From positions 1 through 36,773 of the forward strand of contig CAZGWJ010000021.1 of the NCBI GenBank assembly GCA_964529445.1: a DNA stretch of 36,773 bases, read 5' to 3'. A program made the position numbers and the translations under genes. The notes under the pieces were generated by a model. It saw only the letters and a list, made by a program, of their open reading frames with translations, made no database searches and had not been told where the DNA came from. Numbering within the stretch: the first letter of the stretch is position 1; each line of letters opens with the position of its first letter. The stretch comes from CAZGWJ01 sp964529445 (GTDB taxonomy: Bacteria; Oederibacteriota; Muellerivitia; Muellerivitales; Muellerivitaceae). Shown here one piece after another: positions 1 through 6,240 of this stretch.

Positions 1-167
1 ACGCGGTCGAGTACCTCCTGGCGGGCGCCACGGCCGTGGCCGTGGGCACGGCGAACTACCTGGATCCCTTCGCGGCCCTCAAGGTCGTGGATGGCATCGC
101 GGATTACATGAAGAAGGAAGGGGTCACGGACGTGTCGCAGTTGACCGGGGCGCTTGAACTTCCATGA
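1..167 (+). CDS. pyrD: Dihydroorotate dehydrogenase, C-terminal end (partial)
   Basis: Reading from base 3, the open frame encodes the last 54 residues of a protein and stops with TGA at 165-167. The segment LAGATAVAVGTANYLDPFA followed by a helix ending near TGALE is the typical C-terminal end of class 1 (1B-like) dihydroorotate dehydrogenase: the final beta-strand and the phosphate/FMN-side glycine loop of the TIM barrel. The enzyme oxidises dihydroorotate to orotate in pyrimidine synthesis. The upstream part lies outside the window. The stop overlaps the ATG of the next gene (ATGA, 164-167), so the two are probably cotranscribed. pyrF and pyrE lie just downstream, which supports the call. 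Confidence 0.88.
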   Translation, partial: AVEYLLAGATAVAVGTANYLDPFAALKVVDGIADYMKKEGVTDVSQLTGALELP

Positions 168-712
168 TCTTTCACCACGAAGGCACGAAGACACGAAGGA
201 CGGCATCCGTCCTGGGAACGACGATCCTGATGACGGGCCTCTTGTCGATCTCTTGCGTGCCGATCCGGCAACGGACGGGATTCGTCCGTTCCGGGTCGGA
301 CGCGCCGCCCAAGGCCGCCAGGGCGACGAAACCCGCCGACAACGCCGGGGGCGGCGGGACCTCCGCAGTCCTCTCCGCCACGAAGAAGTCCAACGCCTGG
401 GAGGACGAGATGGAAGGGCTCGCCTCCTGGTACGGGAAGGATTTCAACGGGCACCTGACCGCCAGCGGCGAGGTGTACGACATGTACGAAATGACGGCCG
501 CCCACAAGACCCTGCCTTTGCAGACGGTCGTCAAGGTGCACAACCTGGACAACGGCAAGACCATCACGGTGCGGATCAACGATCGGGGTCCCTACGTGAA
601 GGGCCGGGTCATCGACCTGTCCCGCAAGGCCGCGAGGGCCCTGGGCATGCGCGAGGAGGGCACCGCGAAGGTGAAGCTGGAGGTCCAGAAATGGCCCGCG
701 AAGGATTTCTGA
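164..712 (+). CDS. rlpA: RlpA-like septal ring lytic transglycosylase, lipoprotein
   Basis: The 182-residue product has a basic N-terminus, a hydrophobic stretch (about residues 15-30) and a cysteine at 31 that could be lipidated, although the -3 residue is Ser, so the lipobox is not classical. A Thr/Ala/Lys-rich spacer leads to a double-psi beta-barrel RlpA domain at about 85-178 (GLASWYGKDFNGH, TASGE, AAHKTLP, RINDRGPY). The Glu, His and Asp positions linked to glycan-strand cleavage in RlpA are present. Known RlpA proteins act on denuded peptidoglycan at the septum. The C-terminal SPOR domain of E. coli RlpA is absent. The ATG overlaps the pyrD stop. Residues about 4-12 are encoded by a CACGAAGGCACGAAGA-type repeat, so the basic n-region appears repeat-derived. 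Confidence 0.87.
   Translation: MIFHHEGTKTRRTASVLGTTILMTGLLSISCVPIRQRTGFVRSGSDAPPKAARATKPADNAGGGGTSAVLSATKKSNAWEDEMEGLASWYGKDFNGHLTASGEVYDMYEMTAAHKTLPLQTVVKVHNLDNGKTITVRINDRGPYVKGRVIDLSRKAARALGMREEGTAKVKLEVQKWPAKDF
173..203 (+). repeat. CACGAAGGCACGAAGA-family periodic repeat inside rlpA
   Basis: The stretch consists of near-repeats of CACGAAG with 1-2 base spacers. It lies entirely within the first codons of rlpA. Fragments of the same type, inverted, appear near 26820-26890 (CTTCGTGG). Confidence 0.6.
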
Positions 713-724
713 ATACAACATTCT

Positions 725-757
725 GACCGCAGAGGACGCAGGGATCGCAGAGAGACC
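725..757 (+). repeat. CTCTGCG-family repeat, left arm (copy A1)
   Basis: Three degenerate 9-bp units of the form CGCAGAGGA begin with ACCGCAGAGG. The arm is the inverted counterpart of the arm at 1245-1287; when reverse-complemented the two align over three units. Together they enclose the GxxExxY gene. Confidence 0.8.
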
Positions 758-792
758 TGTGTGTTCAGTAGACGACACAAGGTGGAGGATGG

Positions 793-1239
793 GTGAAGAC
801 ACCTTTGGAATACGAGATCGATAAGCGGTTGCCCGAGGAAATGAATGTTCTTTCGGGACGGGTTATCGAGGCGGCCATTGCGGTCCATAAAGCCCTCGGC
901 CCTGGCTTGCTGGAGAATGTATACGAAGCGTGTTTGGCATATGAATTGGCGAACCGCAAGATTCCTTTTGAGGTCCAGAAGGCGATACCTGTGACTTACA
1001 ATGACGTTAAGTTGGACGTCGGTTTTCGGGTCGATATCCTTGTCGGTGGTGTGTTGGTCGTCGAACTGAAAGCGGTTGATGGATTCAACCCGGTCCATAT
1101 GGCTCAGGTGATCACTTATCTCAAGTTGACGGGGTGTCCTTTGGGGTTGCTGATAAACTTCAATGTCCCCTTGTTGAAACAGGGCGTCAAAAGAGTGGTC
1201 CTGACCGATGAGGGCAGTGGGGAAGAGGTCGATCGATGA
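793..1239 (+). CDS. GxxExxY family protein
   Basis: The 148-residue product contains the eponymous motif GLLENVY (Gly-x-x-Glu-x-x-Tyr) after a helix beginning VIEAAIAVHKALGPG. Further on come a strand-rich segment (VGFRVDILV, VVELKAV), HMAQVITYLKL and GLLINFN, a pattern typical of the family and suggestive of a PD-(D/E)xK nuclease-like core (D...ELK). That fold assignment is inference. GTG at 793 is preceded by GGAGG at 784-788. The gene lies entirely in the loop of an inverted repeat (725-757 and 1245-1287), unlike its neighbours. Its codon use is less GC-biased than that of pyrF and pyrE, which suggests independent acquisition. Biochemical function is not established from sequence. Confidence 0.88.
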   Translation: MKTPLEYEIDKRLPEEMNVLSGRVIEAAIAVHKALGPGLLENVYEACLAYELANRKIPFEVQKAIPVTYNDVKLDVGFRVDILVGGVLVVELKAVDGFNPVHMAQVITYLKLTGCPLGLLINFNVPLLKQGVKRVVLTDEGSGEEVDR

Positions 1240-1244
1240 GGAGT

Positions 1245-1287
1245 CGTTCTCTGCGTGCTCTGCGATCTCTGCGGTGAGGAGGTGGTT
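1245..1287 (+). repeat. CTCTGCG-family repeat, right arm (copy A1), carrying the pyrF ribosome-binding site
   Basis: Tandem units CTCTGCGTG, CTCTGCGAT, CTCTGCGGT are followed by GAGGAGGTGGTT and then TTG at 1288. The GAGGAGG sits 5-7 bases from the TTG and is the best Shine-Dalgarno for pyrF. Confidence 0.8.
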
Positions 1288-2109
1288 TTGAAAGGGTTTT
1301 CTGAACGACTGAAGAAAGCCGTGAAGCGCACCGGCGGATGCCTCTGTGTGGGGCTGGACCTGGACCCCGCCAAGATCCCCTCCGAGTTCCCCAAGGACAA
1401 GGACGGGGTCCTGGCCTTCGGGCGGGGCATCGTCGAGGTCACCCAGGACCTGGCCGCCGCCTACAAACCCAACCTCGCTTTCTTCGAGGCCCTAGGCGCC
1501 GGGGGCATGGACGTGCTGCTCGAACTGCTCAAGGCCATCCCTTCGGAGTGCCTCGTCGTGGCCGATTCCAAGCGCGGCGACATCGGCAACACCTCCAAGG
1601 CCTACGCCGAGGCCTTCTTCAAGGAGATGAAGGTGGACGCTGTCACCGTGGCTCCCTATATGGGGCGGGACTCCGTGGAGCCCTTCCTGCAGTACGAGGG
1701 GACCTGCGTCTTCGTTCTGGGCCTGACCTCGAATCCCGGCTCCGCCGATTTCCAGATGCTGGAGCTGAAGGAGGGCGGCAAGCTCTACGAGCGCGTCATC
1801 GCCACGGCCGCGAAATGGGGAGAGGGCGCCAAAGGCGAGGTGGGGCTGGTCGTCGGAGCCACCCAGGCCGAGATGCTCACTGACGTGCGCAAGCTCGCGC
1901 CCGATAACGTCCTGCTCATCCCGGGCGTGGGCGCCCAGGGCGGGGATCTCGAGACCGTGATGAGATTGGGCAGGGCCCGTGACGGTTGCGGCATGCTGGT
2001 GAACGCCTCGCGCAGCATTCTCTACGCCTCTAAGGGGGCGGATTGGAAGGACAGGGCCCGGGCGGAAGCCGAAAAGACCGTCGCCCAGATGAAGCCTTTT
2101 TTGAAGTGA
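1288..2109 (+). CDS. pyrF: Orotidine 5'-phosphate decarboxylase, type 2
   Basis: The product decarboxylates OMP to UMP, the last step of de novo pyrimidine synthesis. The catalytic motif DSKRGDIGNT starts at residue 93, followed by VTVAPYMGRDSVEPF, GLVVGATQ and IPGVGAQGGD, the pattern of the longer type 2 OMP decarboxylases; 273 residues is normal for that group. The frame is open further upstream to an ATG at 1255, but that would translate the repeat (LCDLCGEEVV). The TTG at 1288, placed 5-7 bases after GAGGAGG, is preferred and puts the conserved FSERLKKAV helix at the start. pyrE follows after a hairpin repeat, so the pyrimidine genes form a loose cluster. Confidence 0.93.
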   Translation: MKGFSERLKKAVKRTGGCLCVGLDLDPAKIPSEFPKDKDGVLAFGRGIVEVTQDLAAAYKPNLAFFEALGAGGMDVLLELLKAIPSECLVVADSKRGDIGNTSKAYAEAFFKEMKVDAVTVAPYMGRDSVEPFLQYEGTCVFVLGLTSNPGSADFQMLELKEGGKLYERVIATAAKWGEGAKGEVGLVVGATQAEMLTDVRKLAPDNVLLIPGVGAQGGDLETVMRLGRARDGCGMLVNASRSILYASKGADWKDRARAEAEKTVAQMKPFLK

Positions 2110-2113
2110 CTTC

Positions 2114-2222
2114 CTGACCGCGGGGAACGCAGAGGGCGCAGAGGACGACTTGTTGTTCATAATGAGAAGCAACGTCTTTCCCCGCGTTCTCTGCGTTCTC
2201 TGCGGTGAAGAGGTCGTCTTGT
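2114..2222. repeat. CTCTGCG-family hairpin (copy A2)
   Basis: The left arm at 2114-2150 (ACCGCGGGGAACGCAGAGG onward) and the right arm at 2172-2220 (CCCCGCGTTCTCTGCGTTC onward) are nearly perfect reverse complements over more than 30 bases, with a loop of about 25 bases. The right arm again ends in GAAGAGGTCGTC-TTG, but here the TTG opens only a five-codon frame (stop at 2231-2233) upstream of pyrE. Confidence 0.85.
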
Positions 2223-2260
2223 CATTTGCGTAGGAATTAACGCGCGAGAAAGAGGTTTCC

Positions 2261-2842
2261 GTGAACACCGAGGAAGTTTTGAAGCACTTCGAGGAGACGA
2301 ACGCCCTTTTGAAGGGGCATTTCCGCCTGTCGTCGGGGCGCCACAGCGACCGCTACCTGCAATGCGCGCTCGTGATGCAATACCCCTGGCACGGGGAGAA
2401 GCTCTGCCGCGCGCTGGCGGAGATCGTGAAGCCCCTGAATCCCCAGTTGGTCGTGTCGCCGGCCCTGGGCGGGCTCATCGTGGGCCAGGAACTGGCCCGC
2501 GCCCTGGGCGTGCGCGCCCTCTTCACCGAGCGGGCCAAGGACAACGACGAGATGCAATTGCGCCGCGGGTTCTCGGTCGAGAAGGGCGAGAAGGTCTTCG
2601 CCGTCGAGGACGTCATCACCACCGGCAAGTCGGTGAAGGAATCCATCGCGGTGATGCGGGCCCTCGGGGCCGACGTGGTGGGCGTCGGGGCCCTCATCGA
2701 CCGGGGCGGCGGATCGCAGGGTGTGTTCGACGTGCCCCTGAAGTGCCTGACCACCCTGAAGGTGGAAAGCTGGGAGGAGAAGGACTGCCCCTTGTGCCAG
2801 CAGGGTCTCCCGGTCGTGAAGCCGGGTTCGCGCGCGAAATAA
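2261..2842 (+). CDS. pyrE: Orotate phosphoribosyltransferase
   Basis: The 193-residue enzyme transfers the phosphoribosyl group of PRPP to orotate. The PRPP-binding motif VFAVEDVITTGKS lies at residues 112-124. RLSSGRHSDRYLQC near the N-terminus and a flexible loop with ERAKDNDEMQLRRGF agree with the short, Thermus-like PyrE family. GTG at 2261 is preceded by AAAGAGG at 2250-2256. A CPLCQQG segment near the C-terminus is usual in this subfamily. It lies 40 bases downstream of a CTCTGCG hairpin and completes the pyrD/pyrF/pyrE set. Confidence 0.94.
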   Translation: MNTEEVLKHFEETNALLKGHFRLSSGRHSDRYLQCALVMQYPWHGEKLCRALAEIVKPLNPQLVVSPALGGLIVGQELARALGVRALFTERAKDNDEMQLRRGFSVEKGEKVFAVEDVITTGKSVKESIAVMRALGADVVGVGALIDRGGGSQGVFDVPLKCLTTLKVESWEEKDCPLCQQGLPVVKPGSRAK

Positions 2843-2856
2843 GTCTGACGAAAACG

Positions 2857-3016
2857 GGGACCGCAGAGGCGCAGAGACGCAGTGAAAGTCTGAATGGAAT
2901 GGGCGAAGATATGCGACCATTCGTGGTTTGCGAAGTGCGGATTCGATTTGTTCAAAGGTCGATCGATGTTAATTTCTGCGAGGCGCGAAGCGCCCTGTGA
3001 CTCTGCGGTCAATGTG
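2857..3016. repeat. CTCTGCG-family inverted repeat (copy A3), degenerate
   Basis: The left arm at 2857-2884 (GACCGCAGAGGCGCAGAGAC) and the right arm at about 2974-3012 (TTCTGCGAGG ... ACTCTGCGGTCAA) flank a loop of about 90 bases with no convincing gene. The right arm is interrupted by GCGCGAAGCGC, itself a small palindrome. Confidence 0.7.
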
Positions 3017-3041
3017 TCCGTTAAGATCGTGAGGTGGGAAG

Positions 3042-3308
3042 ATGTCCGATAAGAACAAGGGGCCCAGGGTGCTGGAAACGCCCATGACGCCCTTCATGGA
3101 GTACTTCTGGGCCAACGTCCTCTTCTGGGGTTTCCTGGCCGTCCTGGCCCTCGCCACCTACGTCGTGACGGGCGGCATCTGGGACGACGTGATGCGCAAG
3201 ACCCTGAAGTTCATCTTCGGCGTCTTCGGAGGCGGCTTCACGCTGGTTTCGGTGCTGGATTTCCTGTACGACAAGTACGTCTCCGCGGACCCTGGGTTTG
3301 AAAAGTGA
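3042..3308 (+). CDS. Small two-helix membrane protein, unknown function
   Basis: The 88-residue product has two predicted membrane segments, at about residues 24-45 (ANVLFWGFLAVLALATYVV) and about 57-77 (FIFGVFGGGFTLVSVLDFL). I do not recognise a family. ATG at 3042 has GAGGTGGGA about 8 bases upstream. The last codons, stop included, lie in a TTTGAAAAGTG-type repeat (3296-3338), so the C-terminus GFEK seems to have been set by the repeat. The next gene begins 25 bases later. Confidence 0.65.
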   Translation: MSDKNKGPRVLETPMTPFMEYFWANVLFWGFLAVLALATYVVTGGIWDDVMRKTLKFIFGVFGGGFTLVSVLDFLYDKYVSADPGFEK

Positions 3309-3338
3309 CAAAAGTGTGAAAGGTTTGAAAAGCATGGA
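3296..3338 (+). repeat. TTTGAAAAGTGTG-family repeat (copy C1)
   Basis: Successive units TTTGAAAAGTGAC, AAAAGTGTGAAAGG and TTTGAAAAGC span the end of one gene and the beginning of the next. Similar arrays occur at 3791-3818 and 21454-21538. Confidence 0.7.
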
Positions 3339-4335
3339 AACCTTCAGTCGGTCTTCTCGTCGCGCGATCGTATTTCTGCTGATCCTGAACCTCGCCTCTC
3401 CCGCGGTTCTTTTCGCGGCGGCGACCCCCGCTCCCGCGAAGGGGACCCCTGCGACCGAGGAGAAATCCGAGCCGTCCCCGGCGCCTTCCAAGCACGTGAA
3501 GACCCTCAAGGCGGCCGTGAAGGCGGGCCTATTGGGCGAGGAATACCTCGCCCAGAAGGCGATGACCGACGTGGAGGTCACCGACGCCCTCGTGGCCCTG
3601 TATCCGGTGGTCACCTCGATCGACGTGAAGACCCTGAAATCCGGCGAGGGAAAGGCGGAGGCCGTGACCTACGAGGCCCTTCTGGACCTGGTGTCCGAGA
3701 AGAAGGGCGCCCTCCGCGACCGGAAGGTGTCGGCCTATACGATGGAGAAGCGCCTGCAGGGGATCGTGGCGGCGTTGACTGAAACAGAGGGTGTGAACAG
3801 TTTGAAAAGTGAGAAAGGCGGGAATGGGAACGGATCAACGACTGAAAAACCGGTCGTTTCATCCCCTTCGGATGCGGACCTGAAGGCCGTCCGGGAATCC
3901 ATCGAGAAGGTGTCGGCGGAGCTGGCGGATTACCGGAAGGCCCAGGAGGCGCGGCTCAAGGACCTCGAGAAGAACCAGGCCGACGACCGGGTCAAGGTGG
4001 CGGGTGCGCAGGACGACCTGTCGCTCATCCGGGACAACCTGGATGCCCTGCAGGGGAACCTGAAGAGTCTCTCGGAGCGGGAGGCGGCCCTCGAGAAGAA
4101 GGTGGAATCCGACGGGTCCTTCGCCGATACCCAGAAACGCGAGTGGTCCATCATGCGCAAGGATATCCGCGACCATTCCCAGGACCTGTCGGTCCTCAAG
4201 CAGAAGGTCGAGCGGCTGATGGCCCCCGAGAAGCAGTCCGCCACGCCCCTCGACCGGGCCCTCTCGTCCAAGTGGGTTCCCGGAGCCGCCATTCTCCTCT
4301 CACTCACCGCGGTCGTGCTGTCCGCTTCGAAATGA
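3334..4335 (+). CDS. Secreted or periplasmic coiled-coil protein with C-terminal membrane anchor, unknown function
   Basis: From ATG 3334 the product is 333 residues. It starts with a basic n-region, a hydrophobic core (IVFLLILNLASPAVLF) and a probable cleavage after FAA. An alpha-helical middle (about 45-155) is followed by a low-complexity Gly/Asn/Ser linker, a long coiled coil (about 180-300; heptads such as VSAELADYRKAQEARLKDLEK) and a C-terminal hydrophobic segment (VPGAAILLSLTAVVL). An in-frame start at 3298 (TTG) would only add repeat-encoded residues. Codons at 3791-3818 are a repeat copy translated as GVNSLKSEKG. I do not recognise the family. It converges with the minus-strand gene ending at 4355. 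Confidence 0.72.
   Translation: METFSRSSRRAIVFLLILNLASPAVLFAAATPAPAKGTPATEEKSEPSPAPSKHVKTLKAAVKAGLLGEEYLAQKAMTDVEVTDALVALYPVVTSIDVKTLKSGEGKAEAVTYEALLDLVSEKKGALRDRKVSAYTMEKRLQGIVAALTETEGVNSLKSEKGGNGNGSTTEKPVVSSPSDADLKAVRESIEKVSAELADYRKAQEARLKDLEKNQADDRVKVAGAQDDLSLIRDNLDALQGNLKSLSEREAALEKKVESDGSFADTQKREWSIMRKDIRDHSQDLSVLKQKVERLMAPEKQSATPLDRALSSKWVPGAAILLSLTAVVLSASK
3791..3818 (+). repeat. TTTGAAAAGTG-family repeat inside a coding region (copy C2)
   Basis: GTGTGAACAGTTTGAAAAGT followed by GAGAAAGG matches the units at 3296-3338 and 21454-21487. It lies in frame in a Gly/Ser/Asn-rich linker between two helical regions of the coiled-coil protein. Confidence 0.7.
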
Positions 4336-4354
4336 CCCTCCGCCCTGCGCCGGT

Positions 4355-6160
4355 TTATCCCGCCCAGCGGGCCGCCGCGGCGGCCAGTTCCGGCCGACCC
4401 GTAGCCCGGTACAGTCCCGCCAGGTTGTCGTAGAGTTCCCGCCTCGTTCCCCGTGATGCCTCGATCATGCGCAGGGTGATGGCCTCGGCCACGTCGGGCC
4501 GTCCGGTCAGGTAGGCCGTTCCCGCCAGGTTGGCCAGTCCCGTATCGAAGGTCCGTTTCCCGGCGAACCCCTCCAGCCAGTACCGGAAACCCGATGCCGG
4601 CTTTCGCGCGAGGATCCCCAGCGCCTCCAGCCGCGTCACGGGACGGATGCCCCGCGCCGCGAGAAGGCCGTCCCAGTCCGGGGCTGGCAGTCGGTCCGAT
4701 TTCGCCGGGGCCGCGTAGAGGAGGGCGCATTCCTCGGCCGACACCAGGCGCCATCCGGGAAGCCCGGGCACCTTCCCGGCACCGACATCGGGGTTCGTTC
4801 TCGGGTCGAGCACCAGGAACTCCGCACTCCAACGTTCCGCGGCCCGGGCCAGCCCTCCCGGCTGCCGGAAGGCGAGCAGGTCCCGGTAGGCCTCCTCGCG
4901 CAGGGCCTCGAGCCGGCCGTCCACGAAGACCTTCATGCCGCAACGCCATTGAAGCCAGTTGCCCGAGGGGATGTCGTTGAGGATCCGCTCCCCGGTCAAG
5001 CCGTTCTTCACCATGAAGGAAGCCGTGCGTTCCGGAAACTCGGACGGCTTGATGCCCAGGCCGAAGGCGCTGACGCCGCGGCCCTCCTCGTACCAGGCGC
5101 CACTGATGACGCGCAGGCCCATCAGCAGGCAGAGCACGGCCAGCCCCCAGGCCGCCGGGGCGGGAGCGCGCCGGTACCGCTCCGGAAGGATGCTCGTGAA
5201 GACCCGGAGCGTGACCGGCAGGGCGACCAGGACGAAGAGGGGGACGTTCCTCGCCCCGAAGGCGGAAAGCGCGAAGAACGAGGTTCCCAGGAGCACGTCG
5301 AAGGGGCGCCGGATCCGCCGCCCCAGGAGCGCGGCCAGGAACGCCGCGGACAGGAGGTAGTAGGGCCAGAATTGGATGAGGGCGTCCGAGGGTTTTTCCG
5401 AGAAGAGCAGGATCCAGGGGGAACGGAACTCGTCGATGGTGGACCCGAAGATCCCGCCGGTGAGACTGCGCCATTGAACGAGGGGGAAGAGGGCGCCCCG
5501 GAGTCCGTAGGGGTTCAAGAGCGTGGCGGCGAGGCAAGCGAGCGCCACGGCCGAGAGGCGTCGGTCCCAGCGGCCGCGTTCGAGCCGGTCGTCGACGAGC
5601 GCGAAGAGCAGGACGCCCAGGCCCAGGATGAAGAGCGCCTGCGTGTTGGCCCAGAGGGCCATGAGAAGGGGAAGGGGCCAAACGGGCAGGGGGGTCCTGT
5701 TCCGGCGTTCCCGGTCCATCGCCCGTAGGAAGACCGAAAGAAAGGCCCAGGAGACCACCTCGGGGCGCAGTTCGAAGCGCCGTTCCATGGCCAAGGCCGC
5801 CAGTAGGATCCCCCCGGCGGAGATCATGGGCGGCACCCCGGAGTCGCGCAGGCGCAGGGCCAGGAGGAGGAAGACGGTTCCCAGGACGACGGCGTTCAGG
5901 AGGGTCAGGGATTCGAGTCCGCCCACCCGGCGAGCCCCGGAGAGTGCCGCCTGGTAGAGCCCATGCGGGTCGAGGAGCGGTCGTCCCTCGCCCGTGTAGG
6001 TCGTCTCCTCGACGCGGGGTACCGAGCGCCGGTCCAGGATGCGGTCGCCCTGGTTCAGGTGGAACCCCAGGTCGGGGTCGGTGTTCTGGCGCAGGGCGAG
6101 GAGGAGCGCGACGAGCAGGGCGGCCGCAAGCGCGACACGGGGGGCGAGGGATTTTTCCAT
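4355..6160 (-). CDS. Multi-spanning membrane protein, GT-C-like glycosyltransferase candidate
   Basis: The 601-residue product begins with a signal-anchor (VALAAALLVALLLALR), followed by NTDPDLGFHLNQGDRILDRR. This resembles the DPDLxxHLxxGxxI motif after the first membrane helix in a large family of uncharacterised GT-C-like membrane proteins. About nine to eleven hydrophobic segments follow to about residue 370. The soluble C-terminal part contains LNDIPSGNWLQW and VFVDGRLEA, also typical of that family, and ends in TPR-like helices (LANLAGTAYLTGRPDVAEA). In known GT-C enzymes the acidic residues after the first helix bind the lipid-linked sugar donor; that role here is inferred. No clear Shine-Dalgarno is visible before the ATG at 6160. 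It lies 80 bases after the NFACT gene on the same strand. Confidence 0.72.
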   Translation of the reverse strand: MEKSLAPRVALAAALLVALLLALRQNTDPDLGFHLNQGDRILDRRSVPRVEETTYTGEGRPLLDPHGLYQAALSGARRVGGLESLTLLNAVVLGTVFLLLALRLRDSGVPPMISAGGILLAALAMERRFELRPEVVSWAFLSVFLRAMDRERRNRTPLPVWPLPLLMALWANTQALFILGLGVLLFALVDDRLERGRWDRRLSAVALACLAATLLNPYGLRGALFPLVQWRSLTGGIFGSTIDEFRSPWILLFSEKPSDALIQFWPYYLLSAAFLAALLGRRIRRPFDVLLGTSFFALSAFGARNVPLFVLVALPVTLRVFTSILPERYRRAPAPAAWGLAVLCLLMGLRVISGAWYEEGRGVSAFGLGIKPSEFPERTASFMVKNGLTGERILNDIPSGNWLQWRCGMKVFVDGRLEALREEAYRDLLAFRQPGGLARAAERWSAEFLVLDPRTNPDVGAGKVPGLPGWRLVSAEECALLYAAPAKSDRLPAPDWDGLLAARGIRPVTRLEALGILARKPASGFRYWLEGFAGKRTFDTGLANLAGTAYLTGRPDVAEAITLRMIEASRGTRRELYDNLAGLYRATGRPELAAAAARWAG

Positions 6161-6240
6161 GGCGGTATGATAACCGAGCCCATGGCGGATAGGGGATCCA
6201 TACCTCGTAACATACGCCTTCGACCGACCTTGTGATGGCC

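Noticed and set aside
725..1287. CRISPR-like array of regularly spaced short repeats
   Set aside because: Units of 9 bp without spacers, arranged as inverted arms around a gene, do not fit a CRISPR array; no cas genes are near.
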